Shown: piece by piece, positions 32,980 through 46,800 of the stretch | Position numbering within the stretch: the first letter of the stretch is position 1 | Layout: every line of letters starts with the position of its first letter | Assembly (NCBI RefSeq): GCF_963662255.1 | Contig: NW_026912197.1 | Location: forward strand, 186,001-250,000 | Origin: Cinclus cinclus | Taxonomy: Eukaryota > Chordata > Aves > Passeriformes > Cinclidae | DNA length: 64,000 nucleotides | Reading direction: 5' to 3' | Program-made: the position numbers and the translations under genes | The notes under the pieces: generated by a model | Told to the model about the DNA's origin: nothing | Databases searched by the model: none | What the model saw: the letters and a program-made list of their open reading frames with translations, nothing else

Positions 32980-34606
32980 CCCAGGACGGGACGCAGGCAA
33001 GTTGACTCCGAATGGAGGCACTTTTCCCCAAGAAGCCAAACTCAAGAACCCACTTGGCAGATGTCATTTTGTAGGGCGCGCTTGGGCCTCTGATGGCAGC
33101 CAGGTTTGGAGGAGGGGGCAGCTTTGGTCTGGGAGAAATCCTCGTCCTTATGGAATTTTTGTAGGCAAAAGCCCTGCATGGGCCGCAGGCAAGTTGACTC
33201 CGAAAGGAGGCAGTTTTCCCCAAGAAGCCAAACTCAAGAGCCCACTTGGCATATGTCATTTTGTAGGGCGCGTTTGGGCCTCCGATGGCAGCCAGGTTTG
33301 GAGGAGGGGGCAGCTTTGGTCTGGGAGAAATCCTCGTCCTTATGGAATTTTTGTAGGCAAAAGCCCAGGACGGGCCGCAGGCAAGTTGACTCCGAATGGA
33401 GGCACTTTTCCCCAAGAAGCCAAACTCAAGAGCCCACTTGGCAGATGTCATTTTGTAGGGCGCGTTTGGGCCTCTGATGGCAGCCAGGTTAGGAGGAGGG
33501 GGCAGCTTTGGTCTGGGAGAAATCCTCGTCCTTATGGAATTTTTGTAGCAAAAGCCCAGGACGGGCTGCAGGCAAGTTAGGCATGTTGGCTTTGATAGGA
33601 GGCACTTTTCCCCAAGAAGCCAAACTCAAGAACCCACAATGCAGATGTCATTTTGTAGGGCGCGTTTGGGCCTCCGATGGCAGCCAGGTTTGGAGGAGGG
33701 GGCAGCTTTGGTCTGGGAGAAATCCTCGTCCTTATGGAATTTTTGTAGGCAAAAGCCCAGGACGGGACGCAGGCAAGTTGACTCCGAATGGAGGCACTTT
33801 TCCCCAAGAAGCCAAACTCAAGAGCCCACTTGGCAGATGTCATTTTGTAGGGCGCGTTTGGGCCTCTGATGGCAGCCAGGTTTGGAGGAGGGGGCAGCTT
33901 TGGTCTGGGAGAAATCCTCGTCCTTATGGAATTTTTGTAGGCAAAAGCCCTGCATGGGCCGCAGGCAAGTTGACTCCGAAAGGAGGCACTTTTCCCCAAG
34001 AAGCCAAACTCAAGAGCCCACTTGGCATATGTCATTTTGTAGGGCGCGTTTGGGCCTCCGATGGCAGCCAGGTTTGGAGGAGGGGGCAGCTTTGGTCTGG
34101 GAGAAATCCTCGTCCTTATGGAATTTTTGTAGGCAAAAGCCCAGGACGGGCTGCAGGCAAGTTGACTCCGAATGGAGGCACTTTTCCCAAAGAAGCCAAA
34201 CTCAAGAGCCCACTTGGCAGATGTCATTTTGTAGGGTGCGTTTGGGCCTCTGATGGCAGCCAGGTTAGGAGGAGGGGGCAGCTTTGGTCTGGGAGAAATC
34301 CTCGTCCTTATGGAATTTTTGTAGCAAAAGCCCTGGACGGGCTGCAGGCAAGTTAGGCATGTTGGCTTTGATAGGAGGCACTTTTCCCCAAGAAGCCAAA
34401 CTCAAGAACCCACAATGCAGATGTCATTTTGTAGGGCGCGTTTGGGCCTCCGATGGCAGCCAGGTTTGGAGGAGGGGGCAGCTTTGGTCTGGGAGAAATC
34501 CTCGTCCTTATGGAATTTTTGTAGGCAAAAGCCCAGGACGGGCCGCAGGCAAGTTGACTCCGAATGGAGGCACTTTTCCCCAAGAAGCCAAACTCAAGAG
34601 CCCACT
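32980..34606 (+). repeat. 4-unit higher-order repeat (776 bp), about two copies
   Basis: About 850 bp from 32,980 recurs at a shift of 776 bp, equal to three 192-bp and one 201-bp unit minus one base. Shared marks are GGGACGCAGG (32,988 and 33,764), TTGTAGCAAAAG (33,548 and 34,324) and TTTGATAGGAGG (33,592 and 34,368). The copies differ at several sites, including AGAACCCACTTGG only in the first and CCCAAAGAAG only in the second. This zone is the first place where the TTTGATAGG variant appears. Confidence 0.8.
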
Positions 34607-34992
34607 TGGCAGGTGTCATTTTGTAGGGCGCGTTTGGGCCTCTGATGGCAGCCAGGTTTGGAGGAGGGGGCAGCTTTGGTCTGGGAGAAATCCTCGTCCT
34701 TCTGGAATTTTTGTAGGCAAAAGCCCTGCATGGGCCGCAGGCAAGTTGACTCCGAAAGGAGGCACTTTTCCCCAAGAAGCCAAACTCAAGAGCCCACTTG
34801 GCATATGTCATTTTGTAGGGCGCGTTTGGGCCTCCGATGGCAGCCAGGTTTGGAGGAGGGGGCAGCTTTGGTCTGGGAGAAATCCTCGTCCTTATGGAAT
34901 TTTTGTAGGCAAAAGCCCTGCATGGGCCGCCGGCAAGTTGACTCCGAATGGAGGCACTTTTCCCCAAGAAGCCAAACTCAAGAGCCCACTTG

Positions 34993-37900
34993 GCAGGTGT
35001 CATTTTGTAGGGCGCGTTTGGGCCTCTGATGGCAGCCAGGTTTGGAGGAGGGGGCAGCTTTGGTCTGGGAGAAATCCTCGTCCTTATGGAATTTTTGTAG
35101 GCAAAAGCCCTGCATGTGCCGCAGGCAAGTTGACTCCGAAAGGAGGCACTTTTCCCCAAGAAGCCAAACTCAAGAGCCCACTTGGCATATGTCATTTTGT
35201 AGGGCGCGTTTGGGCCTCCGATGGCAGCCAGGTTTGGAGGAGGGGGCAGCTTTGGTCTGGGAGAAATCCTCGTCCTTATGGAATTTTTGTAGGCAAAAGC
35301 CCAGGACGGGCTGCAGGCAAGTTGACACTGAATGGAGGCACTTTTCCCCAAGAAGCCAAACTCAAGAGCCCACTTGGCATATGTCATTTTGTAGGGCGCG
35401 TTTGGGCCTCTGATGGCAGCCAGGTTTGGAGGAGGGGGCAGCTTTGGTCTGGGAGAAATCCTCGTCCTTATGGAATTTTTGTAGGCAAAAGCCCAGGACG
35501 GGCCGCAGGCAAGTTGACTCCAAATGGAGGCACTTTTCCCCAAGAAGCCAAACTCAAGAGCCCACTTGGCAGGTGTCATTTTGTAGGGCGCGTTTGGGCC
35601 TCTGATGGCAGCCAGGTTTGGAGGAGGGGGCAGCTTTGGTCTGGGAGAAATCCTCGTCCTTATGGAATTTTTGTAGGCAAAAGCCGTGCATGGGCCGCAG
35701 GCAAGTTGACTCCGAAAGGAGGCACTTTTCCCCAAGAAGCCAAACTCAAGAGCCCACTTGGCAGGTGTCATTTTGTAGGGCGCGTTTGGGCCTCCGATGG
35801 CAGCCAGGTTTGGAGGAGGGGGCAGCTTTGGTCTGGGAGAAATCCTCGTCCTTATGGAATTTTTGTAGGCAAAAGCCCTGCATGGGCCGCAGGCAAGTTG
35901 ACTCCGAAAGGAGGCACTTTTCCCCAAGAAGCCAAACTCACAGCCCACTTGGCAGATGTCATTTTGTAGGGCGCGTTTGGGCCTCTGATGGCAGCCAGGT
36001 TAGGAGGAGGGGGCAGCTTTGGTCTGGGAGAAATCCTCGTCCTTATGGAATTTTTGTAGGCAAAAGCCCAGGACGGGCCGCAGGCAAGTTGACTCCGAAA
36101 GGAGGCACTTTTCCCCAAGAAGCCAAACTCAAGAGCCCACTTGGCATATGTCATTTTGTAGGGCGCGTTTGGGCCTCCGATGGCAGCCAGGTTTGGAGGA
36201 GGGGGCAGCTTTGGTCTGGGAGAAATCCTCGTCCTTATGGAATTTTTGTAGGCAAAAGCCCAGGACGGGCTGCAGGCAAGTTGACTCCGAATGGAGGCAC
36301 TTTTCCCCAAGAAGCCAAACTCAAGAGCCCACTTGGCAGATGTCATTTTGTAGGGCGCGTTTGGGCCTCTGATGGCAGCCAGGTTAGGAGGAGGGGGCAG
36401 CTTTGGTCTGGGAGAAATCCTCGTCCTTATGGAATTTTTGTAGGCAAAAGCCCAGGACGGGCTGCAGGCAAGTTAGGCATGTTGGCTTTGATAGGAGGCA
36501 CTTTTCCCCAAGAAGCCAAACTCAAGAGCCCACTTGGCAGGTGTCATTTTGTAGGGCGCGTTTGGGCCTCCGATGGCAGCCAGGTTTGGAGGAGGGGGCA
36601 GCTTTGGTCTGGGAGAAATCCTCGTCCTTATGGAATTTTTGTAGGCAAAAGCCCAGGACGGGCCGCAGGCAAGTTGACTCCGAATGGAGGCACTTTTCCC
36701 CAAGAAGCCAAACTCAAGAGCCCACTTGGCAGGTGTCATTTTGTAGGGCGCGTTTGGGCCTCTGATGGCAGCCAGGTTTGGAGGAGGGGGCAGCTTTGGT
36801 CTGGGAGAAATCCTCGTCCTTATAGAATTTTTGTAGGCAAAAGCCCTGCATGGGCCGCAGGCAAGTTGACTCCGAAAGGAGGCAGTTTTCCCCAAGAAGC
36901 CAAACTCAAGAGCCCACTTGGCAGATGTCATTTTGTAGGGCGCGTTTGGGCCTCCGATGGCAGCCAGGTTTGGAGGAGGGGGCAGCTTTGGTCTGGGAGA
37001 AATCCTCGTCCTTATGGAATTTTTGTAGGCAAAAGCCCAGGACGGGCCGCAGGCAAGTTGACTCCGAATGGAGGCACTTTTCCCCAAGAAGCCAAACTCA
37101 AGAGCCCACTTGGCAGATGTCATTTTGTAGGGCGCGTTTGGGCCTCTGATGGCAGCCAGGTTAGGAGGAGGGGGCAGCTTTGGTCTGGGAGAAATCCTCG
37201 TCCTTATGGAATTTTTGTAGCAAAAGCCCTGGACGGGCTGCAGGCAAGTTAGGCATGTTGGCTTTGATAGGAGTCACTTTTCCCCAAGAAGCCAAACTCA
37301 AGAACCCACAATGCAGATGTCATTTTGTAGGGCGCGTTTGGGCCTCCGATGGCAGCCAGGTTTGGAGGAGGGGGCAGCTTTGGTCTGGGAGAAATCCTCG
37401 TCCTTATGGAATTTTTGTAGGCAAAAGCGCTGGACGGGCCGCAGGCAAGTTGACTCCGAATGGAGGCACTTTTCCCCAAGAAGCCAAACTCAAGAGCCCT
37501 CTTGGCAGGTGTCATTTTGTAGGGCGCGTTTGGGCCTCTGATGGCAGCCAGGTTTGGAGGAGGGGGCAGCTTTGGTCTGGGAGAAATCCTCGTCCTTATG
37601 GAATTTTTGTAGGCAAAAGCCCTGCATGTGCCGCAGGCAAGTTGACTCCGAAAGGAGGCACTTTTCCCCAAGAAGCCAAACTCAAGAGCCCACTTGGCAT
37701 ATGTCATTTTGTAGGGCGCGTTTGGGCCTCCGATGGCAGCCAGGTTTGGAGGAGGGGGCAGCTTTGGTCTGGGAGAAATCCTCGTCCTTATGGAATTTTT
37801 GTAGGCAAAAGCCCAGGACGGGCTGCAGGCAAGTTGACACTGAATGGAGGCACTTTTCCCCAAGAAGCCAAACTCAAGAGCCCACTTGGCATATGTCATT

Positions 37901-40138
37901 TTGTAGGGCGCGTTTGGGCCTCTGATGGCAGCCAGGTTTGGAGGAGGGGGCAGCTTTGGTCTGGGAGAAATCCTCGTCCTTATGGAATTTTTGTAGGCAA
38001 AAGCCCAGGACGGGCCGCAGGCAAGTTGACTCCAAATGGAGGCACTTTTCCCCAAGAAGCCAAACTCAAGAGCCCACTTGGCAGGTGTCATTTTGTAGGG
38101 CGCGTTTGGGCCTCTGATGGCAGCCAGGTTTGGAGGAGGGGGCAGCTTTGGTCTGGGAGAAATCCTCGTCCTTATGGAATTTTTGTAGGCAAAAGCCGTG
38201 CATGGGCCGCAGGCAAGTTGACTCCGAAAGGAGGCACTTTTCCCCAAGAAGCCAAACTCAAGAGCCCACTTGGCAGGTGTCATTTTGTAGGGCGCGTTTG
38301 GGCCTCCGATGGCAGCCAGGTTTGGAGGAGGGGGCAGCTTTGGTCTGGGAGAAATCCTCGTCCTTATGGAATTTTTGTAGGCAAAAGCCCTGCATGGGCC
38401 GCAGGCAAGTTGACTCCGAAAGGAGGCACTTTTCCCCAAGAAGCCAAACTCACAGCCCACTTGGCAGATGTCATTTTGTAGGGCGCGTTTGGGCCTCTGA
38501 TGGCAGCCAGGTTAGGAGGAGGGGGCAGCTTTGGTCTGGGAGAAATCCTCGTCCTTATGGAATTTTTGTAGGCAAAAGCCCAGGACGGGCCGCAGGCAAG
38601 TTGACTCCGAAAGGAGGCACTTTTCCCCAAGAAGCCAAACTCAAGAGCCCACTTGGCATATGTCATTTTGTAGGGCGCGTTTGGGCCTCCGATGGCAGCC
38701 AGGTTTGGAGGAGGGGGCAGCTTTGGTCTGGGAGAAATCCTCGTCCTTATGGAATTTTTGTAGGCAAAAGCCCAGGACGGGCTGCAGGCAAGTTGACTCC
38801 GAATGGAGGCACTTTTCCCCAAGAAGCCAAACTCAAGAGCCCACTTGGCAGATGTCATTTTGTAGGGCGCGTTTGGGCCTCTGATGGCAGCCAGGTTAGG
38901 AGGAGGGGGCAGCTTTGGTCTGGGAGAAATCCTCGTCCTTATGGAATTTTTGTAGGCAAAAGCCCAGGACGGGCTGCAGGCAAGTTAGGCATGTTGGCTT
39001 TGATAGGAGGCACTTTTCCCCAAGAAGCCAAACTCAAGAGCCCACTTGGCAGGTGTCATTTTGTAGGGCGCGTTTGGGCCTCCGATGGCAGCCAGGTTTG
39101 GAGGAGGGGGCAGCTTTGGTCTGGGAGAAATCCTCGTCCTTATGGAATTTTTGTAGGCAAAAGCCCAGGACGGGCCGCAGGCAAGTTGACTCCGAATGGA
39201 GGCACTTTTCCCCAAGAAGCCAAACTCAAGAGCCCACTTGGCAGGTGTCATTTTGTAGGGCGCGTTTGGGCCTCTGATGGCAGCCAGGTTTGGAGGAGGG
39301 GGCAGCTTTGGTCTGGGAGAAATCCTCGTCCTTATAGAATTTTTGTAGGCAAAAGCCCTGCATGGGCCGCAGGCAAGTTGACTCCGAAAGGAGGCAGTTT
39401 TCCCCAAGAAGCCAAACTCAAGAGCCCACTTGGCAGATGTCATTTTGTAGGGCGCGTTTGGGCCTCCGATGGCAGCCAGGTTTGGAGGAGGGGGCAGCTT
39501 TGGTCTGGGAGAAATCCTCGTCCTTATGGAATTTTTGTAGGCAAAAGCCCAGGACGGGCCGCAGGCAAGTTGACTCCGAATGGAGGCACTTTTCCCCAAG
39601 AAGCCAAACTCAAGAGCCCACTTGGCAGATGTCATTTTGTAGGGCGCGTTTGGGCCTCTGATGGCAGCCAGGTTAGGAGGAGGGGGCAGCTTTGGTCTGG
39701 GAGAAATCCTCGTCCTTATGGAATTTTTGTAGCAAAAGCCCTGGACGGGCTGCAGGCAAGTTAGGCATGTTGGCTTTGATAGGAGTCACTTTTCCCCAAG
39801 AAGCCAAACTCAAGAACCCACAATGCAGATGTCATTTTGTAGGGCGCGTTTGGGCCTCCGATGGCAGCCAGGTTTGGAGGAGGGGGCAGCTTTGGTCTGG
39901 GAGAAATCCTCGTCCTTATGGAATTTTTGTAGGCAAAAGCGCTGGACGGGCCGCAGGCAAGTTGACTCCGAATGGAGGCACTTTTCCCCAAGAAGCCAAA
40001 CTCAAGAGCCCTCTTGGCAGGTGTCATTTTGTAGGGCGCGTTTGGGCCTCTGATGGCAGCCAGGTTTGGAGGAGGGGGCAGCTTTGGTCTGGGAGAAATC
40101 CTCGTCCTTATGGAATTTTTGTAGGCAAAAGCCCTGCA
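34993..40138 (+). repeat. 13-unit duplication (2,512 bp) inside the 82-mer, copy 1
   Basis: From about 34,993 to 37,626 the sequence recurs at 37,505 to 40,138, a shift of 2,512 bp. This equals eleven 192-bp and two 201-bp units minus two bases (one TTGTAGCAAAAG and one AACTCACAGCCC per period). The limits are set by AGCCCACTT against AGCCCTCTT on the left and CATGTGCC against CATGGGCC on the right. Shared rare marks are CCGTGCATGG, GACACTGAATGG, CTTATAGAATTT and GGAGTCACTTTTC. Confidence 0.88.
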
Positions 40139-43100
40139 TGGGCCGCAGGCAAGTTGACTCCGAAAGGAGGCACTTTTCCCCAAGAAGCCAAACTCAAGAG
40201 CCCACTTGGCATATGTCATTTTGTAGGGCGCGTTTGGGCCTCCGATGGCAGCCAGGTTTGGAGGAGGGGGCAGCTTTGGTCTGGGAGAAATCCTCGTCCT
40301 TCTGGAATTTTTGTAGGCAAAAGCCCTGCATGGGCCGCAGGCAAGTTGACTCCGAAAGGAGGCACTTTTCCCCAAGAAGCCAAACTCAAGAGCCCACTTG
40401 GCATATGTCATTTTGTAGGGCGCGTTTGGGCCTCCGATGGCAGCCAGGTTTGGAGGAGGGGGCAGCTTTGGTCTGGGAGAAATCCTCGTCCTTATGGAAT
40501 TTTTGTAGGCAAAAGCCCTGGACGGGCTGCAGGCAAGTTAGGCATGTTGGCTTTGAAAGGAGGCACTTTTCCCCAAGAAGCCAAACTCAAGAACCCACAA
40601 TGCAGATGTCATTTTGTAGGGCGCGTTTGGGCCTCCGATGGCAGCCAGGTTTGGAGGAGGGGGCAGCTTTGGTCTGGGAGAAATCCTCGTCCTTATGGAA
40701 TTTTTGTAGGCAAAAGCCCAGGACGGGCCGCAGGCAAGTTGACTCCGAATGGAGGCACTTTTCCCCAAGAAGCCAAACTCAAGAGCCCACTTGGCAGGTG
40801 TCATTTTGTAGGGCGCGTTTGGGCCTCCGATGGCAGCCAGGTTTGGAGGAGGGGGCAGCTTTGGTCTGGGAGAAATCCTCGTCCTTATGGAATTTTTGTA
40901 GGCAAAAGCCCTGCATGGGCCGCAGGCAAGTTGACTCCGAAAGGAGGCACTTTTCCCCAAGAAGCCAAACTCAAGAGCCCACTTGGCAGATGTCATTTTG
41001 TAGGGCGCGTTTGGGCCTCCGATGGCAGCCAGGTTTGGAGGAGGGGGCAGCTTTGGTCTGGGAGAAATCCTCGTCCTTATGGAATTTTTGTAGGCAAAAG
41101 CCCAGGACGGGACGCAGGCAAGTTGACTCCGAATGGAGGCACTTTTCCCCAAGAAGCCAAACTCAAGAGCCCACTTGGCAGATGTCATTTTGTAGGGCGC
41201 GTTTGGGCCTCCGATGGCAGCCAGGTTTGGAGGAGGGGGCAGCTTTGGTCTGGGAGAAATCCTCGTCCTTATGGAATTTTTGTAGGCAAAAGCCCAGGAC
41301 TGGCTGCAGGCAAGTTGACTCCGAATGGAGGCACTTTTCCCCAAGAAGCCAAACTCAAGAGCCCACTTGGCAGGTGTCATTTTGTAGGGCGCGTTTGGGC
41401 CTCTGATGGCAGCCAGGTTTGGAGGAGGGGGCAGCTTTGGTCTGGGAGAAATCCTCGTCCTTATGGAATTTTTGTAGGCAAAAGCCCTGGACGGGCTGCA
41501 GGCAAGTTAGGCATGTTGGCTTTGAAAGGAGGCACTTTTCCGCAAGAAGCCAAACTCAAGAACCCACAATGCAGATGTCATTTTGTAGGGCGCGTTTGGG
41601 CCTCCGATGGCAGCCAGGTTTGGAGGAGGGGGCAGCTTTGGTCTGGGAGAAATCCTCGTCCTTATGGAATTTTTGTAGGCAAAAGCCCAGGACGGGCCGC
41701 AGGCAAGTTGACTCCGAATGGAGGCACTTTTCCCCAAGAAGCCAAACTCAAGAGCCCACTTGGCAGGTGTCATTTTGTAGGGCGCGTTTGGGCCTCTGAT
41801 GGCAGCCAGGTTTGGAGGAGGGGGCAGCTTTGGTCTGGGAGAAATCCTCGTCCTTCTGGAATTTTTGTAGGCAAAAGCCCTGCATGGGCCGCAGGCAAGT
41901 TGACTCCGAAAGGAGGCACTTTTCCCCAAGAAGCCAAACTCAAGAGCCCACTTGGCATATGTCATTTTGTAGGGCGCGTTTGGGCCTCCGATGGCAGCCA
42001 GGTTTGGAGGAGGGGGCAGCTTTGGTCTGGGAGAAATCCTCGTCCTTATGGAATTTTTGTAGGCAAAAGCCCTGCATGGGCCGCCGGCAAGTTGACTCCG
42101 AATGGAGGCACTTTTCCCCAAGAAGCCAAACTCAAGAGCCCACTTGGCAGGTGTCATTTTGTAGGGCGCGTTTGGGCCTCTGATGGCAGCCAGGTTTGGA
42201 GGAGGGGGCAGCTTTGGTCTGGGAGAAATCCTCGTCCTTATGGAATTTTTGTAGGCAAAAGCCCTGCATGTGCCGCAGGCAAGTTGACTCCGAAAGGAGG
42301 CACTTTTCCCCAAGAAGCCAAACTCAAGAGCCCACTTGGCATATGTCATTTTGTAGGGCGCGTTTGGGCCTCCGATGGCAGCCAGGTTTGGAGGAGGGGG
42401 CAGCTTTGGTCTGGGAGAAATCCTCGTCCTTATGGAATTTTTGTAGGCAAAAGCCCAGGACGGGCTGCAGGCAAGTTGACACTGAATGGAGGCACTTTTC
42501 CCCAAGAAGCCAAACTCAAGAGCCCACTTGGCATATGTCATTTTGTAGGGCGCGTTTGGGCCTCTGATGGCAGCCAGGTTTGGAGGAGGGGGCAGCTTTG
42601 GTCTGGGAGAAATCCTCGTCCTTATGGAATTTTTGTAGGCAAAAGCCCAGGACGGGCCGCAGGCAAGTTGACTCCAAATGGAGGCACTTTTCCCCAAGAA
42701 GCCAAACTCAAGAGCCCACTTGGCAGGTGTCATTTTGTAGGGCGCGTTTGGGCCTCTGATGGCAGCCAGGTTTGGAGGAGGGGGCAGCTTTGGTCTGGGA
42801 GAAATCCTCGTCCTTATGGAATTTTTGTAGGCAAAAGCCGTGCATGGGCCGCAGGCAAGTTGACTCCGAAAGGAGGCACTTTTCCCCAAGAAGCCAAACT
42901 CAAGAGCCCACTTGGCAGGTGTCATTTTGTAGGGCGCGTTTGGGCCTCCGATGGCAGCCAGGTTTGGAGGAGGGGGCAGCTTTGGTCTGGGAGAAATCCT
43001 CGTCCTTATGGAATTTTTGTAGGCAAAAGCCCTGCATGGGCCGCAGGCAAGTTGACTCCGAAAGGAGGCACTTTTCCCCAAGAAGCCAAACTCACAGCCC

Positions 43101-43809
43101 ACTTGGCAGATGTCATTTTGTAGGGCGCGTTTGGGCCTCTGATGGCAGCCAGGTTAGGAGGAGGGGGCAGCTTTGGTCTGGGAGAAATCCTCGTCCTTAT
43201 GGAATTTTTGTAGGCAAAAGCCCAGGACGGGCCGCAGGCAAGTTGACTCCGAAAGGAGGCACTTTTCCCCAAGAAGCCAAACTCAAGAGCCCACTTGGCA
43301 TATGTCATTTTGTAGGGCGCGTTTGGGCCTCCGATGGCAGCCAGGTTTGGAGGAGGGGGCAGCTTTGGTCTGGGAGAAATCCTCGTCCTTATGGAATTTT
43401 TGTAGGCAAAAGCCCAGGACGGGCTGCAGGCAAGTTGACTCCGAATGGAGGCACTTTTCCCCAAGAAGCCAAACTCAAGAGCCCACTTGGCAGATGTCAT
43501 TTTGTAGGGCGCGTTTGGGCCTCTGATGGCAGCCAGGTTTGGAGGAGGGGGCAGCTTTGGTCTGGGAGAAATCCTCGTCCTTATGGAATTTTTGTAGGCA
43601 AAAGCCCTGGACGGGCTGCAGGCAAGTTAGGCATGTTGGCTTTGATAGGAGGCACTTTTCCCCAAGAAGCCAAACTCAAGAGCCCACTTGGCAGGTGTCA
43701 TTTTGTAGGGCGCGTTTGGGCCTCCGATGGCAGCCAGGTTTGGAGGAGGGGGCAGCTTTGGTCTGGGAGAAATCCGCGTCCTTATGGAATTTTTGTAGGC
43801 AAAAGCCCA

Positions 43810-46800
43810 GGACGGGCCGCAGGCAAGTTGACTCCGAATGGAGGCACTTTTCCCCAAGAAGCCAAACTCAAGAGCCCTCTTGGCAGGTGTCATTTTGTAG
43901 GGCGCGTTTGGGCCTCTGATGGCAGCCAGGTTTGGAGGAGGGGGCAGCTTTGGTCTGGGAGAAATCCTCGTCCTTATGGAATTTTTGTAGGCAAAAGCCC
44001 TGCATGGGCCGCAGGCAAGTTGACTCCGAAAGGAGGCACTTTTCCCCAAGAAGCCAAACTCAAGAGCCCACTTGGCATATGTCATTTTGTAGGGCGCGTT
44101 TGGGCCTCCGATGGCAGCCAGGTTTGGAGGAGGGGGCAGCTTTGGTCTGGGAGAAATCCTCGTCCTTATGGAATTTTTGTAGGCAAAAGCCCAGGACGGG
44201 CTGCAGGCAAGTTGACTCCGAATGGAGGCACTTTTCCCCAAGAAGCCAAACTCAAGAGCCCACTTGGCAGATGTCATTTTGTAGGGCGCGTTTGGGCCTC
44301 CGATGGCAGCCAGGTTTGGAGGAGGGGGCAGCTTTGGTCTGGGAGAAATCCTCGTCCTTATGGAATTTTTGTAGGCAAAAGCCCTGGACGGGCTGCAGGC
44401 AAGTTAGGCATGTTGGCTTTGAAAGGAGGCACTTTTCCCCAAGAAGCCAAACTCAAGAACCCACAATGCAGATGTCATTTTGTAGGGCGCGTTTGGGCCT
44501 CCGATGGCAGCCAGGTTTGGAGGAGGGGGCAGCTTTGGTCTGGGAGAAATCCTCGTCCTTATGGAATTTTTGTAGGCAAAAGCCCAGGACGGGCCGCAGG
44601 CAAGTTGACTCCGAATGGAGGCACTTTTCCCCAAGAAGCCAAACTCAAGAGCCCACTTGGCAGGTGTCATTTTGTAGGGCGCGTTTGGGCCTCTGATGGC
44701 AGCCAGGTTTGGAGGAGGGGGCAGCTTTGGTCTGGGAGAAATCCTCGTCCTTATGGAATTTTTGTAGGCAAAAGCCCTGCATGGGCCGCAGGCAAGTTGA
44801 CTCCGAAAGGAGGCACTTTTCCCCAAGAAGCCAAACTCAAGAGCCCACTTGGCATATGTCATTTTGTAGGGCGCGTTTGGGCCTCCGATGGCAGCCAGGT
44901 TTGGAGGAGGGGGCAGCTTTGGTCTGGGAGAAATCCTCGTCCTTATGGAATTTTTGTAGGCAAAAGCCCAGGACGGGCTGCAGGCAAGTTGACTCCGAAT
45001 GGAGGCACTTTTCCCCAAGAAGCCAAACTCAAGAGCCCACTTGGCAGATGTCATTTTGTAGGGCGCGTTTGGGCCTCCGATGGCAGCCAGGTTTGGAGGA
45101 GGGGGTAGCTTTGGTCTGGGAGAAATCCTCGTCCTTATGGAATTTTTGTAGGCAAAAGCCCAGGACTGGCTGCAGGTAAGTTGACTCCGAATGGAGGCAC
45201 TTTTCCCCAAGAAGCCAAACTCAAGAGCCCACTTGGCAGGTGTCATTTTGTAGGGCGCGTTTGGGCCTCTGATGTCAGCCAGGTTTGGAGGAGGGGGCAG
45301 CTTTGGTCTGGGAGAAATCCTCGTCCTTATGGAATTTTTGTAGGCAAAAGCCCTGGACGGGCTGCAGGCAAGTTAGGCATGTTGGCTTTGAAAGGAGGCA
45401 CTTTTCCGCAAGAAGCCAAACTCAAGAACCCACAATGCAGATGTCATTTTGTAGGGCGCGTTTGGGCCTCCGATGGCAGCCAGGTTTGGAGGAGGGGGCA
45501 GCTTTGGTCTGGGAGAAATCCTCGTCCTTATGGAATTTTTGTAGGCAAAAGCCCAGGACGGGCCGCAGGCAAGTTGACTCCGAATGGAGGCACTTTTCCC
45601 CAAGAAGCCAAACTCAAGAGCCCACTTGGCAGATGTCATTTTGTAGGGCGCGTTTGGGCCTCCGATGGCAGCCAGGTTTGGAGGAGGGGGTAGCTTTGGT
45701 CTGGGAGAAATCCTCGTCCTTATGGAATTTTTGTAGGCAAAAGCCCTAGACGGGCTGCAGGCAAGTTAGGCATGTTGGCTTTGAAAGGAGGCACTTTTCC
45801 CCAAGAAGCCAAACTCAAGAACCCACAATGCAGATGTCATTTTGTAGGGCGCGTTTGGGCCTCCGATGGCAGCCAGGTTTGGAGGAGGGGGCAGCTTTGG
45901 TCTGGGAGAAATCCTCGTCCTTATGGAATTTTTGTAGGCAAAAGCCCAGGACGGGCCGCAGGCAAGTTGACTCCGAATGGAGGCACTTTTCCCCAAGAAG
46001 CCAAACTCAAGAGCCCACTTGGCAGGTGTCATTTTGTAGGGCGCGTTTGGGCCTCTGATGGCAGCCAGGTTTGGAGGAGGGGGCAGCTTTGGTCTGGGAG
46101 AAATCCTCGTCCTTATGGAATTTTTGTAGGCAAAAGCCCAGGACGGGCCGCAGGCAAGTTGACTCCGAATGGAGGCACTTTTCCCCAAGAAGCCAAACTC
46201 AAGAGCCCACTTGGCATATGTCATTTTGTAGGGCGCGTTTGGGCCTCCGATGGCAGCCAGGTTTGGAGGAGGGGGCAGCTTTGGTCTGGGAGAAATCCTC
46301 GTCCTTATGGAATTTTTGTAGGCAAAAGCCCTGGACAGGCTGCAGGCAAGTTAGGCATGTTGGCTTTGAAAGGAGGCACTTTTCCCCAAGAAGCCAAACT
46401 CAAGAACCCACAATGCAGATGTCATTTTGTAGGGCGCGTTTGGGCCTCCGATGGCAGCCAGGTTTGGAGGAGGGGGCAGCTTTGGTCTGGGAGAAATCCT
46501 CGTCCTTATGGAATTTTTGTAGGCAAAAGCCCAGGACGGGCCGCAGGCAAGTTGACTCCGAATGGAGGCACTTTTCCCCAAGAAGCCAAACTCAAGAGCC
46601 CACTTGGCAGGTGTCATTTTGTAGGGCGCGTTTGGGCCTCTGATGGCAGCCAGGTTTGGAGGAGGGGGCAGCTTTGGTCTGGGAGAAATCCTCGTCCTTA
46701 TGGAATTTTTGTAGGCAAAAGCCCTGCATGGGCCGCAGGCAAGTTAGGCATGTTGGCTTTGAAAGGAGGCACTTTTCCCCAAGAAGCCAAACTCAAGAGC

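Larger units (their letters stand above)
23756..34931 (+). repeat. Central mosaic region of the array
   Basis: This is satellite throughout, without one dominant period. A 1.16-kb stretch (about 23,925-25,080) recurs at about 30,935-32,090, a shift of 7,010 bp or 36 units, with more differences than other pairs (for example CATATG against CAGGTG near 24,303, GCGCTTTTGG at 31,131, AGGATGGG at 31,622). Two tetramer zones lie inside it. It holds many one-off substitutions, such as GAGGGGTCAGC at 25,912, AAAAGAGGCATTTTTCACC near 26,980, GGAGCGGGCAG at 29,612, TTTTTGTTGGC at 29,850 and GGGCACGTTT at 30,352. It thus looks older or less homogenised than its flanks. GGTAGC is absent after 25,332, which leaves long frames open. 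Confidence 0.85.
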
